Below, in pieces: positions 53,379 through 62,709 of a stretch of 64,000 bases of DNA (its first letter is position 1; every line of letters begins with the position of its first letter). This stretch comes from UBA8389 sp942493385 (GTDB taxonomy: Bacteria > Bacteroidota > Bacteroidia > Bacteroidales > UBA1402), in assembly GCA_942493385.1 (NCBI GenBank), contig OW818699.1:3906001-3970000 (forward strand). Direction: 5' to 3'. Under the pieces are notes generated by a model, which searched no databases, was not told the DNA's origin, and worked only from the letters and a program-made list of their open reading frames with translations. The position numbers and the translations under genes are program-made.

Positions 53379-54800
53379 TTAATAAGTGAATTGCCACTGA
53401 AAACCAGAAAGATCATAAATTTGACTCTTTTCTTGCCACCACATCACCGACGTGTTTCCGATGACATCACCTCCAGGATCATTCTTAATAAGAATTGAAC
53501 CACCTACTTTGACCGTACCACCGGATTGTTTGTCTTCGTAACTACCGGTGAGCGGGAAATCGACCCGTTCCAACCAGTCCTCTTCCCTCCAGTCGAAAGT
53601 CAGAACAGTTCCATACACACTGGTTGACCAAGCAAAAATGGTGACATCTCTGTTCCACCATACATTGTTGATGTCGTTTCGTTTGTCAGGTTCCAGTATT
53701 CCCGAAGTGTACACATTGGTGGCCCCGCCTTCACTGCCCTGAACCACTCGAAGCCTGATCTCTGGCGCTCCCGAAATCCATCCTTCCACTGCGTTTAAGG
53801 CGCTGGTCGAGAATTTCATACGCTTGATCTTCAACCATTCATTGTCACTACGGTTCGATGCGGTAGTAGCCATGACTGGCGACCAAGAAGAGAATCCCTC
53901 AAGATTGATGGCTCGAACCTTATACCAATACTTTTGATTGGGTGTCAGATTCGTATCCACAAAACTATTGTCGTTGACAACCGTTTGCGCAACTTTCTGA
54001 AAAACCGTACCCGACATCCGCCAGACTTCATAACCCGTATCGTTGGTCACATCGGTCCATTCCAGCAGTAAGGATCTTGACATGCCATGCGTCAGTAAAA
54101 GTTTTTCCGGGTATTCGGCCAAGAGATTGCTGGCTCTCAATTCAGGAAAAGCAGGAAATTTCATGCTGTAACCAGCGGTATCCATGCGACCCTGTTCATC
54201 CACCCGCTCAGAACGGCCTACTACCAAAACAGGGAAGCCAGGCTCCTCATCCGCACTCAGTTGATAAGCTTTTCCATCTGCATCGTACGCAGTTAGGATG
54301 TTACCGGCCTTTTCTTTGTAATCGTATGGCAGCACTACCACCAATGGCACAAAAGTTGCCGGATCCCACTCCTCGCAATGCACGGGCACGGAAACCTGCA
54401 CATTGGGAATGATGGTCGAAATCTTCAGAAAATCACTATCCGAATTCTCAATTCCAATGCTTCTCAACCTGGGATCCGTTTGCATGCTGCGCATCAACTC
54501 TTTCACAGTACCTTCCGTTTGATTCAATTTTTCCGACTCAAGGCGCGCCACCAACACATCGAAGTCTCCGTCGAATTTTTGCATCGCTCGATGATGGATG
54601 ACCGTCCGCAATTCTTTTTTCTGAACAGCTCTGGCCAGGACAACTGCATAGTCGTTCAGCAGCTTGTTCTTGAATGAAACGTCCGGATCGGAAACAACAG
54701 TCAAGGGTGCAACTGGTTGTAATTGAAGCGAATCCTCCTTAGAGCAGGCAGTAACGAGCAGTACTGCCATTCCTAACAAAATTGGTTTGAAATTTTTCAT
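53379..54800 (-). CDS. Fibronectin type III lipoprotein
   Basis: A 473-residue protein with lipobox LLVTAC (about residue 19). Residues 40-210 are not recognised. Residues 220-320 resemble a fibronectin type III domain (LLLEWTDVTNDTGYEVWR, NQKYWYKVRAINLEGFSSWS). The C-terminal 150 residues (about 325-473, with WWNRDVTIFAW and VMWWQEKSQIYDLSG) form another beta-rich domain. No enzyme motif. The ATG at 54800 is chosen because it gives a normal MKNF... signal; an ATG two codons upstream is also possible. It converges on the MG2 gene with a 6-bp gap. Confidence 0.68.
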   Translation of the reverse strand: MKNFKPILLGMAVLLVTACSKEDSLQLQPVAPLTVVSDPDVSFKNKLLNDYAVVLARAVQKKELRTVIHHRAMQKFDGDFDVLVARLESEKLNQTEGTVKELMRSMQTDPRLRSIGIENSDSDFLKISTIIPNVQVSVPVHCEEWDPATFVPLVVVLPYDYKEKAGNILTAYDADGKAYQLSADEEPGFPVLVVGRSERVDEQGRMDTAGYSMKFPAFPELRASNLLAEYPEKLLLTHGMSRSLLLEWTDVTNDTGYEVWRMSGTVFQKVAQTVVNDNSFVDTNLTPNQKYWYKVRAINLEGFSSWSPVMATTASNRSDNEWLKIKRMKFSTSALNAVEGWISGAPEIRLRVVQGSEGGATNVYTSGILEPDKRNDINNVWWNRDVTIFAWSTSVYGTVLTFDWREEDWLERVDFPLTGSYEDKQSGGTVKVGGSILIKNDPGGDVIGNTSVMWWQEKSQIYDLSGFQWQFTY

Positions 54801-54844
54801 AAGCATTTTTTTATGGGTTTATTTATTGATTTGTTAACACCCTG

Positions 54845-54852
54845 CAAATATA
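54845..54852 (-). promoter_or_regulatory. Candidate promoter of the FN3 lipoprotein
   Basis: TATATTTG on the minus strand is a perfect -7 box 45 bp before the start at 54800. Confidence 0.5.
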
Positions 54853-54945
54853 ATTTTAATTTACATTTAATTCACTTAATACTATCTTTATTTTTACATT
54901 GAAGAGCGATAAATTTATTTCGCATGTTGATTGAATTTTTAATCT

Positions 54946-54953
54946 TACTTTTG
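54946..54953 (+). promoter_or_regulatory. Candidate promoter of the TerB-DnaJ gene
   Basis: TACTTTTG matches the -7 box and lies 25 bp before the ATG at 54978. No TTG at the expected spacing is seen; TTG at 54927 and 54931 are too close. Confidence 0.5.
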
Positions 54954-54977
54954 TAGCCGTATTTTATTAAGATTATT

Positions 54978-55730
54978 ATGGGTGCGATCAAATGGATAGG
55001 TGGCGTCATGGGCTGGGCCTTTGGCGGAGTGATGGGTGGAATCATCGGTTTTGCGGTGGGCTCCATGTTCGACAATGCAATAACGGGAGAACAGGTTACA
55101 ACGAACCCGGGCGGCTTCGGACAGTCACGGATGGGACGTCCGCAAACTCAACCCGGCGATTTCGGCGTCAGCTTGCTCATCTTATCCGCAGCAGTGATGA
55201 ACTCCGACAGACAAGTCAAGAAATCGGAACTGGATTACGTCAAAGAATTCTTCAAACGCCAGTTCGGACAAGTCAAGGCCGAAAGCTACATTGCCATGCT
55301 CAAAGAGCTGCTTCAGAAAGAAATCGACCTTCGGGAAGTTTGCTTGCAAATCAAGCTCTACATGGATCATGCCTCCCGCCTACAACTGATTCATTACCTT
55401 TTCGGATTATCCAAAAGCGACGGACATGTTCATCCCGACGAAATTCAGACTGTCCGCAACATCGCCAACTGGTTGGGCATTTCAGCCCTCGATTACGAAT
55501 CCATTCAGGCTATGTTTGTTAAAAACGCAGAAAGTGCCTACAAAATTTTGGAAATCACCCCACAAGCTACGGACGAAGAAGTTCGCAAAGCATACAAACG
55601 CATGGCTGTGAAACACCACCCGGACAAAGTACACCACCTGGGCGAAGATGTCCAGAAGGCGGCCAGTGAAAAATTCAAGGAAGTGAACGCAGCCTACGAA
55701 CAAGTCAAGAAAGAACGAGGAATAAATTAA
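54978..55730 (+). CDS. TerB and DnaJ domain protein (DjlA-like)
   Basis: A 250-residue protein. Residues 5-35 are Gly-rich and hydrophobic (GWAFGGVMGGIIGFAVGSMF), a membrane or glycine-zipper-like segment. Residues 60-170 are TerB-like (LLILSAAVMNSDRQVKKSELDYVKEFF). A J domain covers 185-250 with the HPD motif (HHPDKVHH, His-Pro-Asp about 214-216), which stimulates DnaK. This is the DjlA arrangement: a membrane-anchored co-chaperone with the TerB part. The J domain is near-complete but short at its last helix. Confidence 0.9.
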   Translation: MGAIKWIGGVMGWAFGGVMGGIIGFAVGSMFDNAITGEQVTTNPGGFGQSRMGRPQTQPGDFGVSLLILSAAVMNSDRQVKKSELDYVKEFFKRQFGQVKAESYIAMLKELLQKEIDLREVCLQIKLYMDHASRLQLIHYLFGLSKSDGHVHPDEIQTVRNIANWLGISALDYESIQAMFVKNAESAYKILEITPQATDEEVRKAYKRMAVKHHPDKVHHLGEDVQKAASEKFKEVNAAYEQVKKERGIN

Positions 55731-55741
55731 AAAAACGCTCT

Positions 55742-57259
55742 ATGAGAAGGCTATTACTTGCAACGGCACTTTTATCATTTATCTGTTTATCCGCTCAAAA
55801 CAAGGTTGAGTTGTGGCGGATGCATGAAATCGTGCTTAAAGGCGAATCGAAGGGGAATCCTTTTACTGACGTACAACTAAGCGCCACCTTTGTGAATGGC
55901 GAAAACACGAAAACCGTTTCTGGCTTTTACGACGGAAAAGGCATTTACAAGATTCGATTCATGCCTCAAGCGACAGGGACTTGGGCCTATGTCACGACGA
56001 GCAATGTAAAATCCCTGCAAGGGAAAAAGGGAAAAGTTGAGTGCGTTGCCAATACCGCCAACAATCACGGACCCGTAGTCGTCAAAGAGACCTACCACTT
56101 CGCTTATTCCGATGGTAAGGCCTATTATCCATTTGGAACTACCTGCTATGCCTGGGTTCACCAGGGTGACAGCCTTGCCGAACTTACATTGAAAACCCTT
56201 TCCAATGGCTATTTCAACAAAATGCGCATGTGCATTTTCCCCAAGGACTACGATTGGAACAAAAAGGAGCCACTTTTGTACCCGTTCGAAGGCAAACCGT
56301 TGACCAATTGGGATTATACACGATTTAATCCTGCCTACTTCCAAAACATTGAAAAGCGAATTGCTCAACTGGATTCCATGGGCATTGAGGCTGATCTCAT
56401 CGTTTTTCACCCGTACGACCGCTGGGGTTTCAAAAAAATGGACAGAAAGACCGATGACCTCTACATTCATTACATCATCGCACGATTTGCCGCTTATAAA
56501 AATGTTTGGTGGAGCATGGCCAATGAATACGATTTCATGAAAGAAAAGAAAAAGGAGGATTGGGACCATTTCATTCAGCTATTTGCCGAACAGGATCCCT
56601 TTAACCACCTTCGAAGCATTCACCACGGCTCCGTCATGTACGATCATACAAACCCACTATTAACCCATGCCAGCATTCAAAATGAAGACACTTACCGGGC
56701 AAAAGAGTTGAGGATTCGATTTAAAAAACCCGTCATTTACGATGAATGCCGATACGAAGGCAACATCAATTGGTCCTGGGGCAATCTTTCCGCCGAGGAA
56801 ATGGTGAACAAATTCTGGCGTGGTTTTACCAACGGGGGCTATGTGGGTCACGGTGAAACGTACAACACGGAAAATCCAGTGAAATGGGGCTATCAATCCG
56901 ATGCCGAGATGTGGTGGTCCAAGGGTGGCATTCTTCGAGGAAAAAGTCAGGAACGGATTAAGTTTTTGAAAGGAATCATTGAGAGTGCTCCCGGCTATTT
57001 GATTCCGGTTGTCAATTATGAAAGTTGGATGCCGTATTCGGCTGTAGCTTACAAGGATGAGTATTTTCTGAACTACTACAACATGGACCAACCACGCAGT
57101 CAGATTGTGAAACTTCCTGCAAATGCCAAATACAAAGCAGAGATCATCAATGGTTGGGACATGACGATCACCCCTGTGGAGGGAATATTCAGTGGGAACA
57201 GCTTGATCCAACTACCGGAAAAGCCGTTTACAGCCCTACGGTTTACGAAAATTCATTGA
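55742..57259 (+). CDS. DUF5060/DUF4038-type glycosidase-like protein
   Basis: A 505-residue protein with a signal peptide (cut near CLSAQ). The N-terminal 90 residues resemble DUF5060 (VELWRMHEIVLKGESKGNPFTDVQLSATF). Residues 115-400 fit the TIM-barrel DUF4038 group, with WWSMANEYDF supplying a likely acid/base Glu and VIYDECRYEG a likely nucleophile Glu. The C-terminus is DUF5605-like. Such proteins occur in polysaccharide-use loci. Substrate unknown. It starts 11 bp after the DjlA-like stop, probably by chance adjacency, and the next gene starts 17 bp later. Confidence 0.78.
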   Translation: MRRLLLATALLSFICLSAQNKVELWRMHEIVLKGESKGNPFTDVQLSATFVNGENTKTVSGFYDGKGIYKIRFMPQATGTWAYVTTSNVKSLQGKKGKVECVANTANNHGPVVVKETYHFAYSDGKAYYPFGTTCYAWVHQGDSLAELTLKTLSNGYFNKMRMCIFPKDYDWNKKEPLLYPFEGKPLTNWDYTRFNPAYFQNIEKRIAQLDSMGIEADLIVFHPYDRWGFKKMDRKTDDLYIHYIIARFAAYKNVWWSMANEYDFMKEKKKEDWDHFIQLFAEQDPFNHLRSIHHGSVMYDHTNPLLTHASIQNEDTYRAKELRIRFKKPVIYDECRYEGNINWSWGNLSAEEMVNKFWRGFTNGGYVGHGETYNTENPVKWGYQSDAEMWWSKGGILRGKSQERIKFLKGIIESAPGYLIPVVNYESWMPYSAVAYKDEYFLNYYNMDQPRSQIVKLPANAKYKAEIINGWDMTITPVEGIFSGNSLIQLPEKPFTALRFTKIH

Positions 57260-57276
57260 TTTCGGAACACATTAAA

Positions 57277-58272
57277 ATGGTACCAAAAGTCTTAGCTATC
57301 ATGTTTCTGCTGCTCGCATCGCAGCATTTGTCTGTTGCTCAGCATAGGGTCATCGTTTCAACGGATTTCCCAGCTATCCCGGTAACAAACAGTGACCCAG
57401 ATGATGTTCAATCCATCGTGCGCTTTTTAATGTATTCGAACGAGTTCGATGTCGAAGGTCTCATTGCATCGGCCGGTACGTTCAATATGGTGGCAGAAAA
57501 GAAAAATATTCTGAAAGTGCTCGATACCTATGCCCTTGTGGTGGACCAACTTAAAAAACACGATAAAAAATATCCCTCCGCGGAACATCTGCGATCCGTT
57601 ACGTACGAAGGCTTGGGCACCAACCACCAACTGAACATCCAATGGGGTTTGAACAAACAATCCTGGTCCGAAATCATCGGTAAGGACAAAGACAGCGAAG
57701 CGTCCAATGCAATTATTGCAGCCGTAGATAAACCCGACTCCCGCCCCATTTACATCTGTGTATGGGGTGGTCCCAGGGAAGTTGCACAAGCCATTTGGAA
57801 AGCACGTGAAACGCGTTCGAAGAAAGAATTTGATACTTTTATTGCCAAGCTTCGCATCTTTTTAATTGGTTATCAAGACGCTACACATCATTGGTTGATG
57901 GAAAGCTTTCCAGATTTGTTCATCATCGAGTCCAAAACAACCTATCAGGGCATGTTTGGAGTCGGCAATTTGACATGGGTGGAAACGAACATCATCAAGG
58001 ACCATGGCCCACTTGGTGCCCTTTACCCTCCTAAAGCCATTGCCGGGCCTGGTGTCATTGAGGGTGATACACCTTCCTTTTTGTACCTTCTAAGTGCAAA
58101 CAGGGGCATCAATAATCCGGAGGATCCGACACAACCCAGTTGGGGTGGCCAGTACGTGCGCATAGACTCCACGAAACACTACACAGACGGACCTGGCAGA
58201 GGGACCATCACCAAATGGAGCAACGATTTCCAAGATGATTTTCAAGCAAGGCTTGGTTGGTTGCAACACTGA
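57277..58272 (+). CDS. DUF1593 nucleoside-hydrolase-like exported protein
   Basis: Starting at 57277 gives 331 residues with a signal peptide cut near SVAQ. The N-terminus VIVSTDFPAIPVTNSDPDDVQSIVRFLMYS is close to the calcium-binding DxDxxxDD motif of inosine/uridine nucleoside hydrolases, as in DUF1593 proteins. Later stretches (PIYICVWGGPREVAQAIW, DHGPLGALYPP, DTPSFLYLL) belong to that family. It might remove a glycosyl group from a polysaccharide-derived compound; substrate unknown. A longer start at 57154 lies in the glycosidase gene and is rejected. The pair with the DUF5060 gene suggests a joint role in sugar breakdown. Confidence 0.8.
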   Translation: MVPKVLAIMFLLLASQHLSVAQHRVIVSTDFPAIPVTNSDPDDVQSIVRFLMYSNEFDVEGLIASAGTFNMVAEKKNILKVLDTYALVVDQLKKHDKKYPSAEHLRSVTYEGLGTNHQLNIQWGLNKQSWSEIIGKDKDSEASNAIIAAVDKPDSRPIYICVWGGPREVAQAIWKARETRSKKEFDTFIAKLRIFLIGYQDATHHWLMESFPDLFIIESKTTYQGMFGVGNLTWVETNIIKDHGPLGALYPPKAIAGPGVIEGDTPSFLYLLSANRGINNPEDPTQPSWGGQYVRIDSTKHYTDGPGRGTITKWSNDFQDDFQARLGWLQH

Positions 58273-58353
58273 TTCAAAGCAATGAATGGGATTAAAACAA
58301 ATAGCATTTTTTGCGAATTCACAGAAATAAGTAAACTTTTTAATTCATTTCTA

Positions 58354-58383
58354 TTGTTTTTTTCAAAATTCACGCTACTTTTG
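58354..58383 (+). promoter_or_regulatory. trp operon promoter
   Basis: TTG (58354-58356), 19 bp, TACTTTTG (58376-58383) fits the Bacteroidota consensus in both boxes and spacing. The trp leader ATG follows 20 bp later. Confidence 0.75.
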
Positions 58384-58403
58384 TGACAAATTAAAACAGA
58401 TAC

Positions 58404-58457
58404 ATGATGATGTGCAATAATTGGTGGTGGCTTGGTAAACTTCAACAAAATTGGTGA
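58404..58457 (+). CDS. trpL: trp operon leader peptide
   Basis: Seventeen codons read MMMCNNWWWLGKLQQNW and stop at TGA. Four of 17 codons are Trp, three in a row, against the usual 1 percent or so. It lies between a consensus promoter and a terminator upstream of trpB, the arrangement of a transcription attenuator driven by ribosome stalling at Trp codons. ATGTGCA (58410-58416) and TGCACAT (58471-58477) can pair, so alternative structures are possible. No trp RNA-binding protein site is apparent. Confidence 0.85.
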   Translation: MMMCNNWWWLGKLQQNW

Positions 58458-58492
58458 GGTAAAGAGCCCGTGCACATTTAAAAATAGATACG

Positions 58493-58526
58493 AAAGGCCT
58501 GCTGAACTCACAGCAGGCCTTTTTTT
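58493..58526 (+). terminator. trp attenuator terminator
   Basis: A perfect 12-bp stem (58493-58504 with 58511-58522), a 6-nt loop and a T run to 58526, 35 bp after the leader stop and 26 bp before trpB. It would end transcription when the leader is translated without stalling. Confidence 0.9.
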
Positions 58527-58552
58527 ATACAAAATTTCAAACAAACAACAAT

Positions 58553-59731
58553 ATGTATCAAGTCAACGAAAACGGTTTTTACGGAGAATTCGGCGGAGCG
58601 TACATCCCCGAGATCCTGTACAACAACGTCAAGAACCTGAAGGAACAATACCTGCAGATCATGGGAGACCCCAGCTTTCAGGCCGAAGTGGACGCCTTGC
58701 TCAAGGACTATGTGGGCAGACCGACTCCCCTGTATCTTGCCAAACGACTTTCGGATAAATACGGTTGCAAAGTCTATCTCAAACGCGAGGACCTCAATCA
58801 CACCGGTGCACACAAAATCAACAACACTGTCGGTCAAATCCTACTTGCCAGACGCCTTGGAAAAACCCGCATCATTGCTGAAACCGGGGCCGGACAGCAC
58901 GGCGTTGCCACCGCCACCGTTTGTGCGTTGATGAACATGGAATGCGTGGTATACATGGGCAAAACCGACGTTGAACGCCAGCACTTGAACGTCCAAAAGA
59001 TGGAGATGTTGGGAGCGAAAGTTGTTCCAGTTACTTCCGGAAATAGGACCCTAAAGGACGCCACCAACGAAGCCATCCGCGACTGGTGCTGCAACCCTGA
59101 GGATACCCATTACATTATTGGCAGCACCGTCGGGCCTCATCCCTATCCCGATATGGTCGCCCGCTTCCAGTCCGTCATCAGCAAGGAAATGAAAGCACAG
59201 TTGCTGGAGCACGAAGGCCGCGACTATCCCGATTACGTCATTGCCTGCATCGGTGGTGGCAGCAACGCGGCAGGTGCTTTCTACCATTTTCTAGACGAGG
59301 CACGCACTAAATTGGTAGCCGTTGAAGCCGCAGGCCTTGGCATCGACACGCCTGAAACCGCCGCTTCGATTTTGCTTGGCCGCCTCGGCATCCTGCACGG
59401 CTGCAAGTCCCTTATCATGCAAACCGAAGACGGTCAGATCATCGAACCCTATTCCATTTCCGCTGGTCTGGACTATCCGGGTGTCGGTCCCATTCATGCC
59501 CACCTCGCCAAAGAAGGCCGCATCCACGTGCTTGCCGCCACCGACGACCAAGCCCTCAAAGCCGCTTTCGAACTCACCGCCATCGAAGGCATCATCCCCG
59601 CGCTCGAAAGCGCCCATGCCCTAGCCGCACTGCCCATGATGTCGTTCAAACCCGAAGAGGTGGTCGTCATCAACCTCTCCGGCCGCGGCGACAAAGACAT
59701 GGAAACCTACGTCAAACATTTTAACAAATAA
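58553..59731 (+). CDS. trpB: Tryptophan synthase beta chain
   Basis: A 392-residue PLP enzyme. It begins MYQVNENGFYGEFGGAYIPEI and shows LKREDLNHTGAHKINN with the PLP Lys about 88, GAGQHGVATAT, and the phosphate-binding GGGSNAAGAFYHF. It makes tryptophan from indole and serine. It is the first gene after the attenuator; trpA is not in the window and may lie beyond trpF. The trpB-first order is usual for Bacteroidota. The spacing to trpE is 5 bp. Confidence 0.97.
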   Translation: MYQVNENGFYGEFGGAYIPEILYNNVKNLKEQYLQIMGDPSFQAEVDALLKDYVGRPTPLYLAKRLSDKYGCKVYLKREDLNHTGAHKINNTVGQILLARRLGKTRIIAETGAGQHGVATATVCALMNMECVVYMGKTDVERQHLNVQKMEMLGAKVVPVTSGNRTLKDATNEAIRDWCCNPEDTHYIIGSTVGPHPYPDMVARFQSVISKEMKAQLLEHEGRDYPDYVIACIGGGSNAAGAFYHFLDEARTKLVAVEAAGLGIDTPETAASILLGRLGILHGCKSLIMQTEDGQIIEPYSISAGLDYPGVGPIHAHLAKEGRIHVLAATDDQALKAAFELTAIEGIIPALESAHALAALPMMSFKPEEVVVINLSGRGDKDMETYVKHFNK

Positions 59732-59736
59732 GCGCT

Positions 59737-61146
59737 ATGAAACATTCCATTCGCACCCTTTCCCGCAAACTGCTGGCCGACCTGCAAACACCGGTTGGCA
59801 TTTACCTGAAGATCAGGGATGTATTCCCGCATTCCGCCCTACTGGAAAGTTCCGACTACCACGGTGGTGAAAACAGCTTCTCCTTCATCGGCTTCCAACC
59901 CGTAGCCCAGTTCAAACTCGAAAAAGGTGTCATAGCCGAAACCTATCCGGACGGCAGCAAGGTTGAAATCATCGTAACGCCCGAAGTGGACGTACCCGAA
60001 TGTTTTCAAAAATTCATTCAGTCGTTTCCCGTCATCGAGGACAACAACACCTTGGGTTTCAACGGCCTATTCGGCTTTACCGCTTACGATGCAGTTCGCT
60101 ATTTTGAGGACGTAAAAATCACAAAAACGGCAAACGACGTTTCTGAAGTACCTGATATCCAATACATTCTGTACAAGTACATCATCGGCATCAACCACCA
60201 CAAGAACGAACTCACCATCGTCGAAAACCTGTTCGAAGGAGAGGAAACCGATATGGAAACCGTGCTGGCGCTGCTGGACAACCGAAATTTTGCCTCCTAC
60301 AATTTCCTGCTCGAGGGCGAAGAGCAATCCATCATCACCGACCAAGCCTACATGGACATGGTGACCAAAGGCAAGAAACATTGCTACCGCGGCGATACGT
60401 TTCAAATCGTACTTTCCCGCCGTTATGCCCAGAAATATGCCGGCGACGACTTCAAAGCCTACCGTGCCCTGCGTTCCATTAACCCTAGTCCCTACTTGTT
60501 CTACTTCGACTTCGGCTCCTTCCGCATTTTTGGCAGCTCACCCGAAGCGCATCTGGTGGTCAAAAAGAACAAAGCCTACATCGACCCCATCGCCGGAACG
60601 TTCCGCCGAACCGGTGACGATGAAAAAGACCTGCTGCTGGCCGAAGAACTTCGCCGCGACCCCAAGGAAAACGCTGAGCACGTGATGCTGGTGGACCTTG
60701 CCCGCAACGACCTGAGCCGCAACTCCAAAAACGTGAAGCTGGAAATCTTCAAGGAAATTCAGTACTATTCGCATGTGCTACACATGGTTTCCCGCGTCAG
60801 CGGTGAACTGGCCGAAGGCACCAACGTCATCAAGCTGTTCGCCGACACCTTCCCGGCAGGCACTCTTTCTGGCGCACCAAAAGTCCGCGCACTAGAACTC
60901 ATCAACGAAATCGAATCCCACGCCCGCGGTTTCTACGGAGGCTGCATCGGTTATATCGGCCTGAACGGCGACTTCAACCAAGCCATCACCATCCGTTCTT
61001 TCCTGAGCAAGAACAACACCTTATATTATCAGGCAGGAGCCGGCATCGTGGCCAAATCAGTGGAAGAAAACGAACTGCAGGAAGTTAAAAACAAATTGGC
61101 CGCCCTCAAATCGGCGCTGGACATGGCTGTCCGCTTAAAAAATTAA
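59737..61146 (+). CDS. trpE: Anthranilate synthase component I
   Basis: A 469-residue chorismate-binding enzyme. Its signature stretches are FGSSPEAHLVVKK, IDPIAGTFRRTGDDEKD, EHVMLVDLARNDLSR, FPAGTLSGAPKVRALELINEIE and QAGAGIVAKS. The N-terminus carries LESSDYHGGENSFSFIG, matching the Leu-Leu-Glu-Ser feedback site where tryptophan binds. With TrpG it turns chorismate plus glutamine into anthranilate. It begins 5 bp after trpB. Confidence 0.97.
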   Translation: MKHSIRTLSRKLLADLQTPVGIYLKIRDVFPHSALLESSDYHGGENSFSFIGFQPVAQFKLEKGVIAETYPDGSKVEIIVTPEVDVPECFQKFIQSFPVIEDNNTLGFNGLFGFTAYDAVRYFEDVKITKTANDVSEVPDIQYILYKYIIGINHHKNELTIVENLFEGEETDMETVLALLDNRNFASYNFLLEGEEQSIITDQAYMDMVTKGKKHCYRGDTFQIVLSRRYAQKYAGDDFKAYRALRSINPSPYLFYFDFGSFRIFGSSPEAHLVVKKNKAYIDPIAGTFRRTGDDEKDLLLAEELRRDPKENAEHVMLVDLARNDLSRNSKNVKLEIFKEIQYYSHVLHMVSRVSGELAEGTNVIKLFADTFPAGTLSGAPKVRALELINEIESHARGFYGGCIGYIGLNGDFNQAITIRSFLSKNNTLYYQAGAGIVAKSVEENELQEVKNKLAALKSALDMAVRLKN

Positions 61147-61150
61147 GACG

Positions 61151-61717
61151 ATGAAAATACTCGTATTCGACAATTACGATTCGTTCACCTACAACCTGGT
61201 GCACGCCCTGCGCGAGATATGCGACGCCACCATCGATGTGGTACGGAACGACAAACTAAAGCTGGAGGACGCAGAAAAATACGACAAAATTGTGCTTTCC
61301 CCCGGACCAGGCATTCCATCGGAAGCCGGCCTACTGCTGGATCTCATCCGCATGTATGCCCCAACCAAAAGCATCCTTGGCGTCTGCCTCGGCCATCAAG
61401 CCATCTGCGAAGTTTTCGGTGCCACCCTCATCAACCTGACTGACGTGCACCACGGGCTTTCCGAAAGCATTCAAGTGATTGGCAACGATCCCTTATTCAA
61501 GGGTTTGCCCGAACGCTTTGACGTAGGCCGTTACCATTCCTGGGCCGTCAGCCCGGAGAACCTACCCGACTGCATCGACGTCACCGCAGTGGACGACGAA
61601 GGCCAGATCATGGCCATGCAACACAAGGAATTCAACGTTCATGGCGTCCAATTCCACCCCGAATCCGTTCTGACTCCCCTTGGCAAAGACATTCTCAAAA
61701 ACTGGATCAACTTATGA
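61151..61717 (+). CDS. trpG: Anthranilate synthase component II (glutaminase)
   Basis: A 188-residue class I glutamine amidotransferase, the usual length. FDNYDSFTYNL at the start, LSPGPGIPSEAG, the nucleophile in LGVCLGHQAI (Cys about 79), and His/Glu in VQFHPESVLTP complete the triad. It supplies ammonia to TrpE. It overlaps trpD by 4 bp (ATGA), which points to translational coupling. In some bacteria it also serves folate synthesis. Confidence 0.96.
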   Translation: MKILVFDNYDSFTYNLVHALREICDATIDVVRNDKLKLEDAEKYDKIVLSPGPGIPSEAGLLLDLIRMYAPTKSILGVCLGHQAICEVFGATLINLTDVHHGLSESIQVIGNDPLFKGLPERFDVGRYHSWAVSPENLPDCIDVTAVDDEGQIMAMQHKEFNVHGVQFHPESVLTPLGKDILKNWINL

Positions 61718-62709
61718 AGCAAATACTCAACCACCTGTTCGAACACAAATTCCTCTCCTCGGAGGAATCCGCTGAAATCATGCTCAACATCGGTTCGGGC
61801 AAGTACAACGAATATCAAATAGCCGCCTTCATGAGCGTTTTCCTCATGCGCAGCATCACTGTGGACGAACTGTCCGGCTTCCAGAAAGCCTTGTTGGACA
61901 TGTGCCACCGCGTGGATCTTTCCGAATACGATCCCATCGACATCGTGGGTACCGGAGGCGATGCCAAGAACACCTTCAACATCTCCACCATCAGTTGCGT
62001 CGTACTCGCAGGTGCAGGCTACAAAGTGGCCAAGCATGGGAACTACGGGGCAACCTCGGTATCGGGTTCCTCCAACGCCATGGAACAACATGGGGTGAAG
62101 TTCACCACCGATGTGGACCAATTGAAGCGTTCCATCGAGGAAAGCAATTTGGCTTACCTGCACGCGCCGCTGTTCAATGCCGCGCTGAAAACAGTAGCTC
62201 CCATCCGCAAGGCACTGGGCGTCCGTACGTTTTTCAACTTGATGGGCCCGCTCGTGAGCCCAGCAAAACCGCGTCGCCAATGCTTGGGCGTTTACAACCT
62301 GAAAATGGCCAGGCTTTACGAATACACTTACCAGCAGACCGGCGTCGATTTTGCCATCATCCATAGCTTGGACGGCTACGATGAACTTTCTCTAACCGGT
62401 GACATGAAAATTGTCCGCAACACGGGCGAGGAAGTGGTTAAACCTTCCGATCTTGGTTTCCAGACGGTTAAACCGGAAGAACTTTTCGGTGGTGAAACCG
62501 TGGAAAAAGCCTCGGCGCTCTTTGACAGCGTTTTGAACAACAGCTGCACGACCGCCCAGAAAAATGTCGTTCTGGCGAATTCGGCCGTGGCGATACAAGT
62601 AATTGATCCTTTGCTTAGCTTCGCAGACGCGGTGGCCATCGCTAACGAATCGCTGGAAAGCGGCAACGCGCTAAGGAACTTCAAAAATTTCATTCAATTA
62701 AACTCATGA
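61714..62709 (+). CDS. trpD: Anthranilate phosphoribosyltransferase
   Basis: A 331-residue enzyme with the PRPP-binding GTGGDAKNTFNIST, the anthranilate site KHGNYGATSVSGSSNAMEQHGV, and FFNLMGPLVSPAKPRRQCLGVYN. It couples anthranilate to PRPP. The start lies in the trpG stop (ATGA) and the end overlaps trpC by 4 bp in the same way. Normal length and no fusion to trpG. Confidence 0.97.
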   Translation: MKQILNHLFEHKFLSSEESAEIMLNIGSGKYNEYQIAAFMSVFLMRSITVDELSGFQKALLDMCHRVDLSEYDPIDIVGTGGDAKNTFNISTISCVVLAGAGYKVAKHGNYGATSVSGSSNAMEQHGVKFTTDVDQLKRSIEESNLAYLHAPLFNAALKTVAPIRKALGVRTFFNLMGPLVSPAKPRRQCLGVYNLKMARLYEYTYQQTGVDFAIIHSLDGYDELSLTGDMKIVRNTGEEVVKPSDLGFQTVKPEELFGGETVEKASALFDSVLNNSCTTAQKNVVLANSAVAIQVIDPLLSFADAVAIANESLESGNALRNFKNFIQLNS

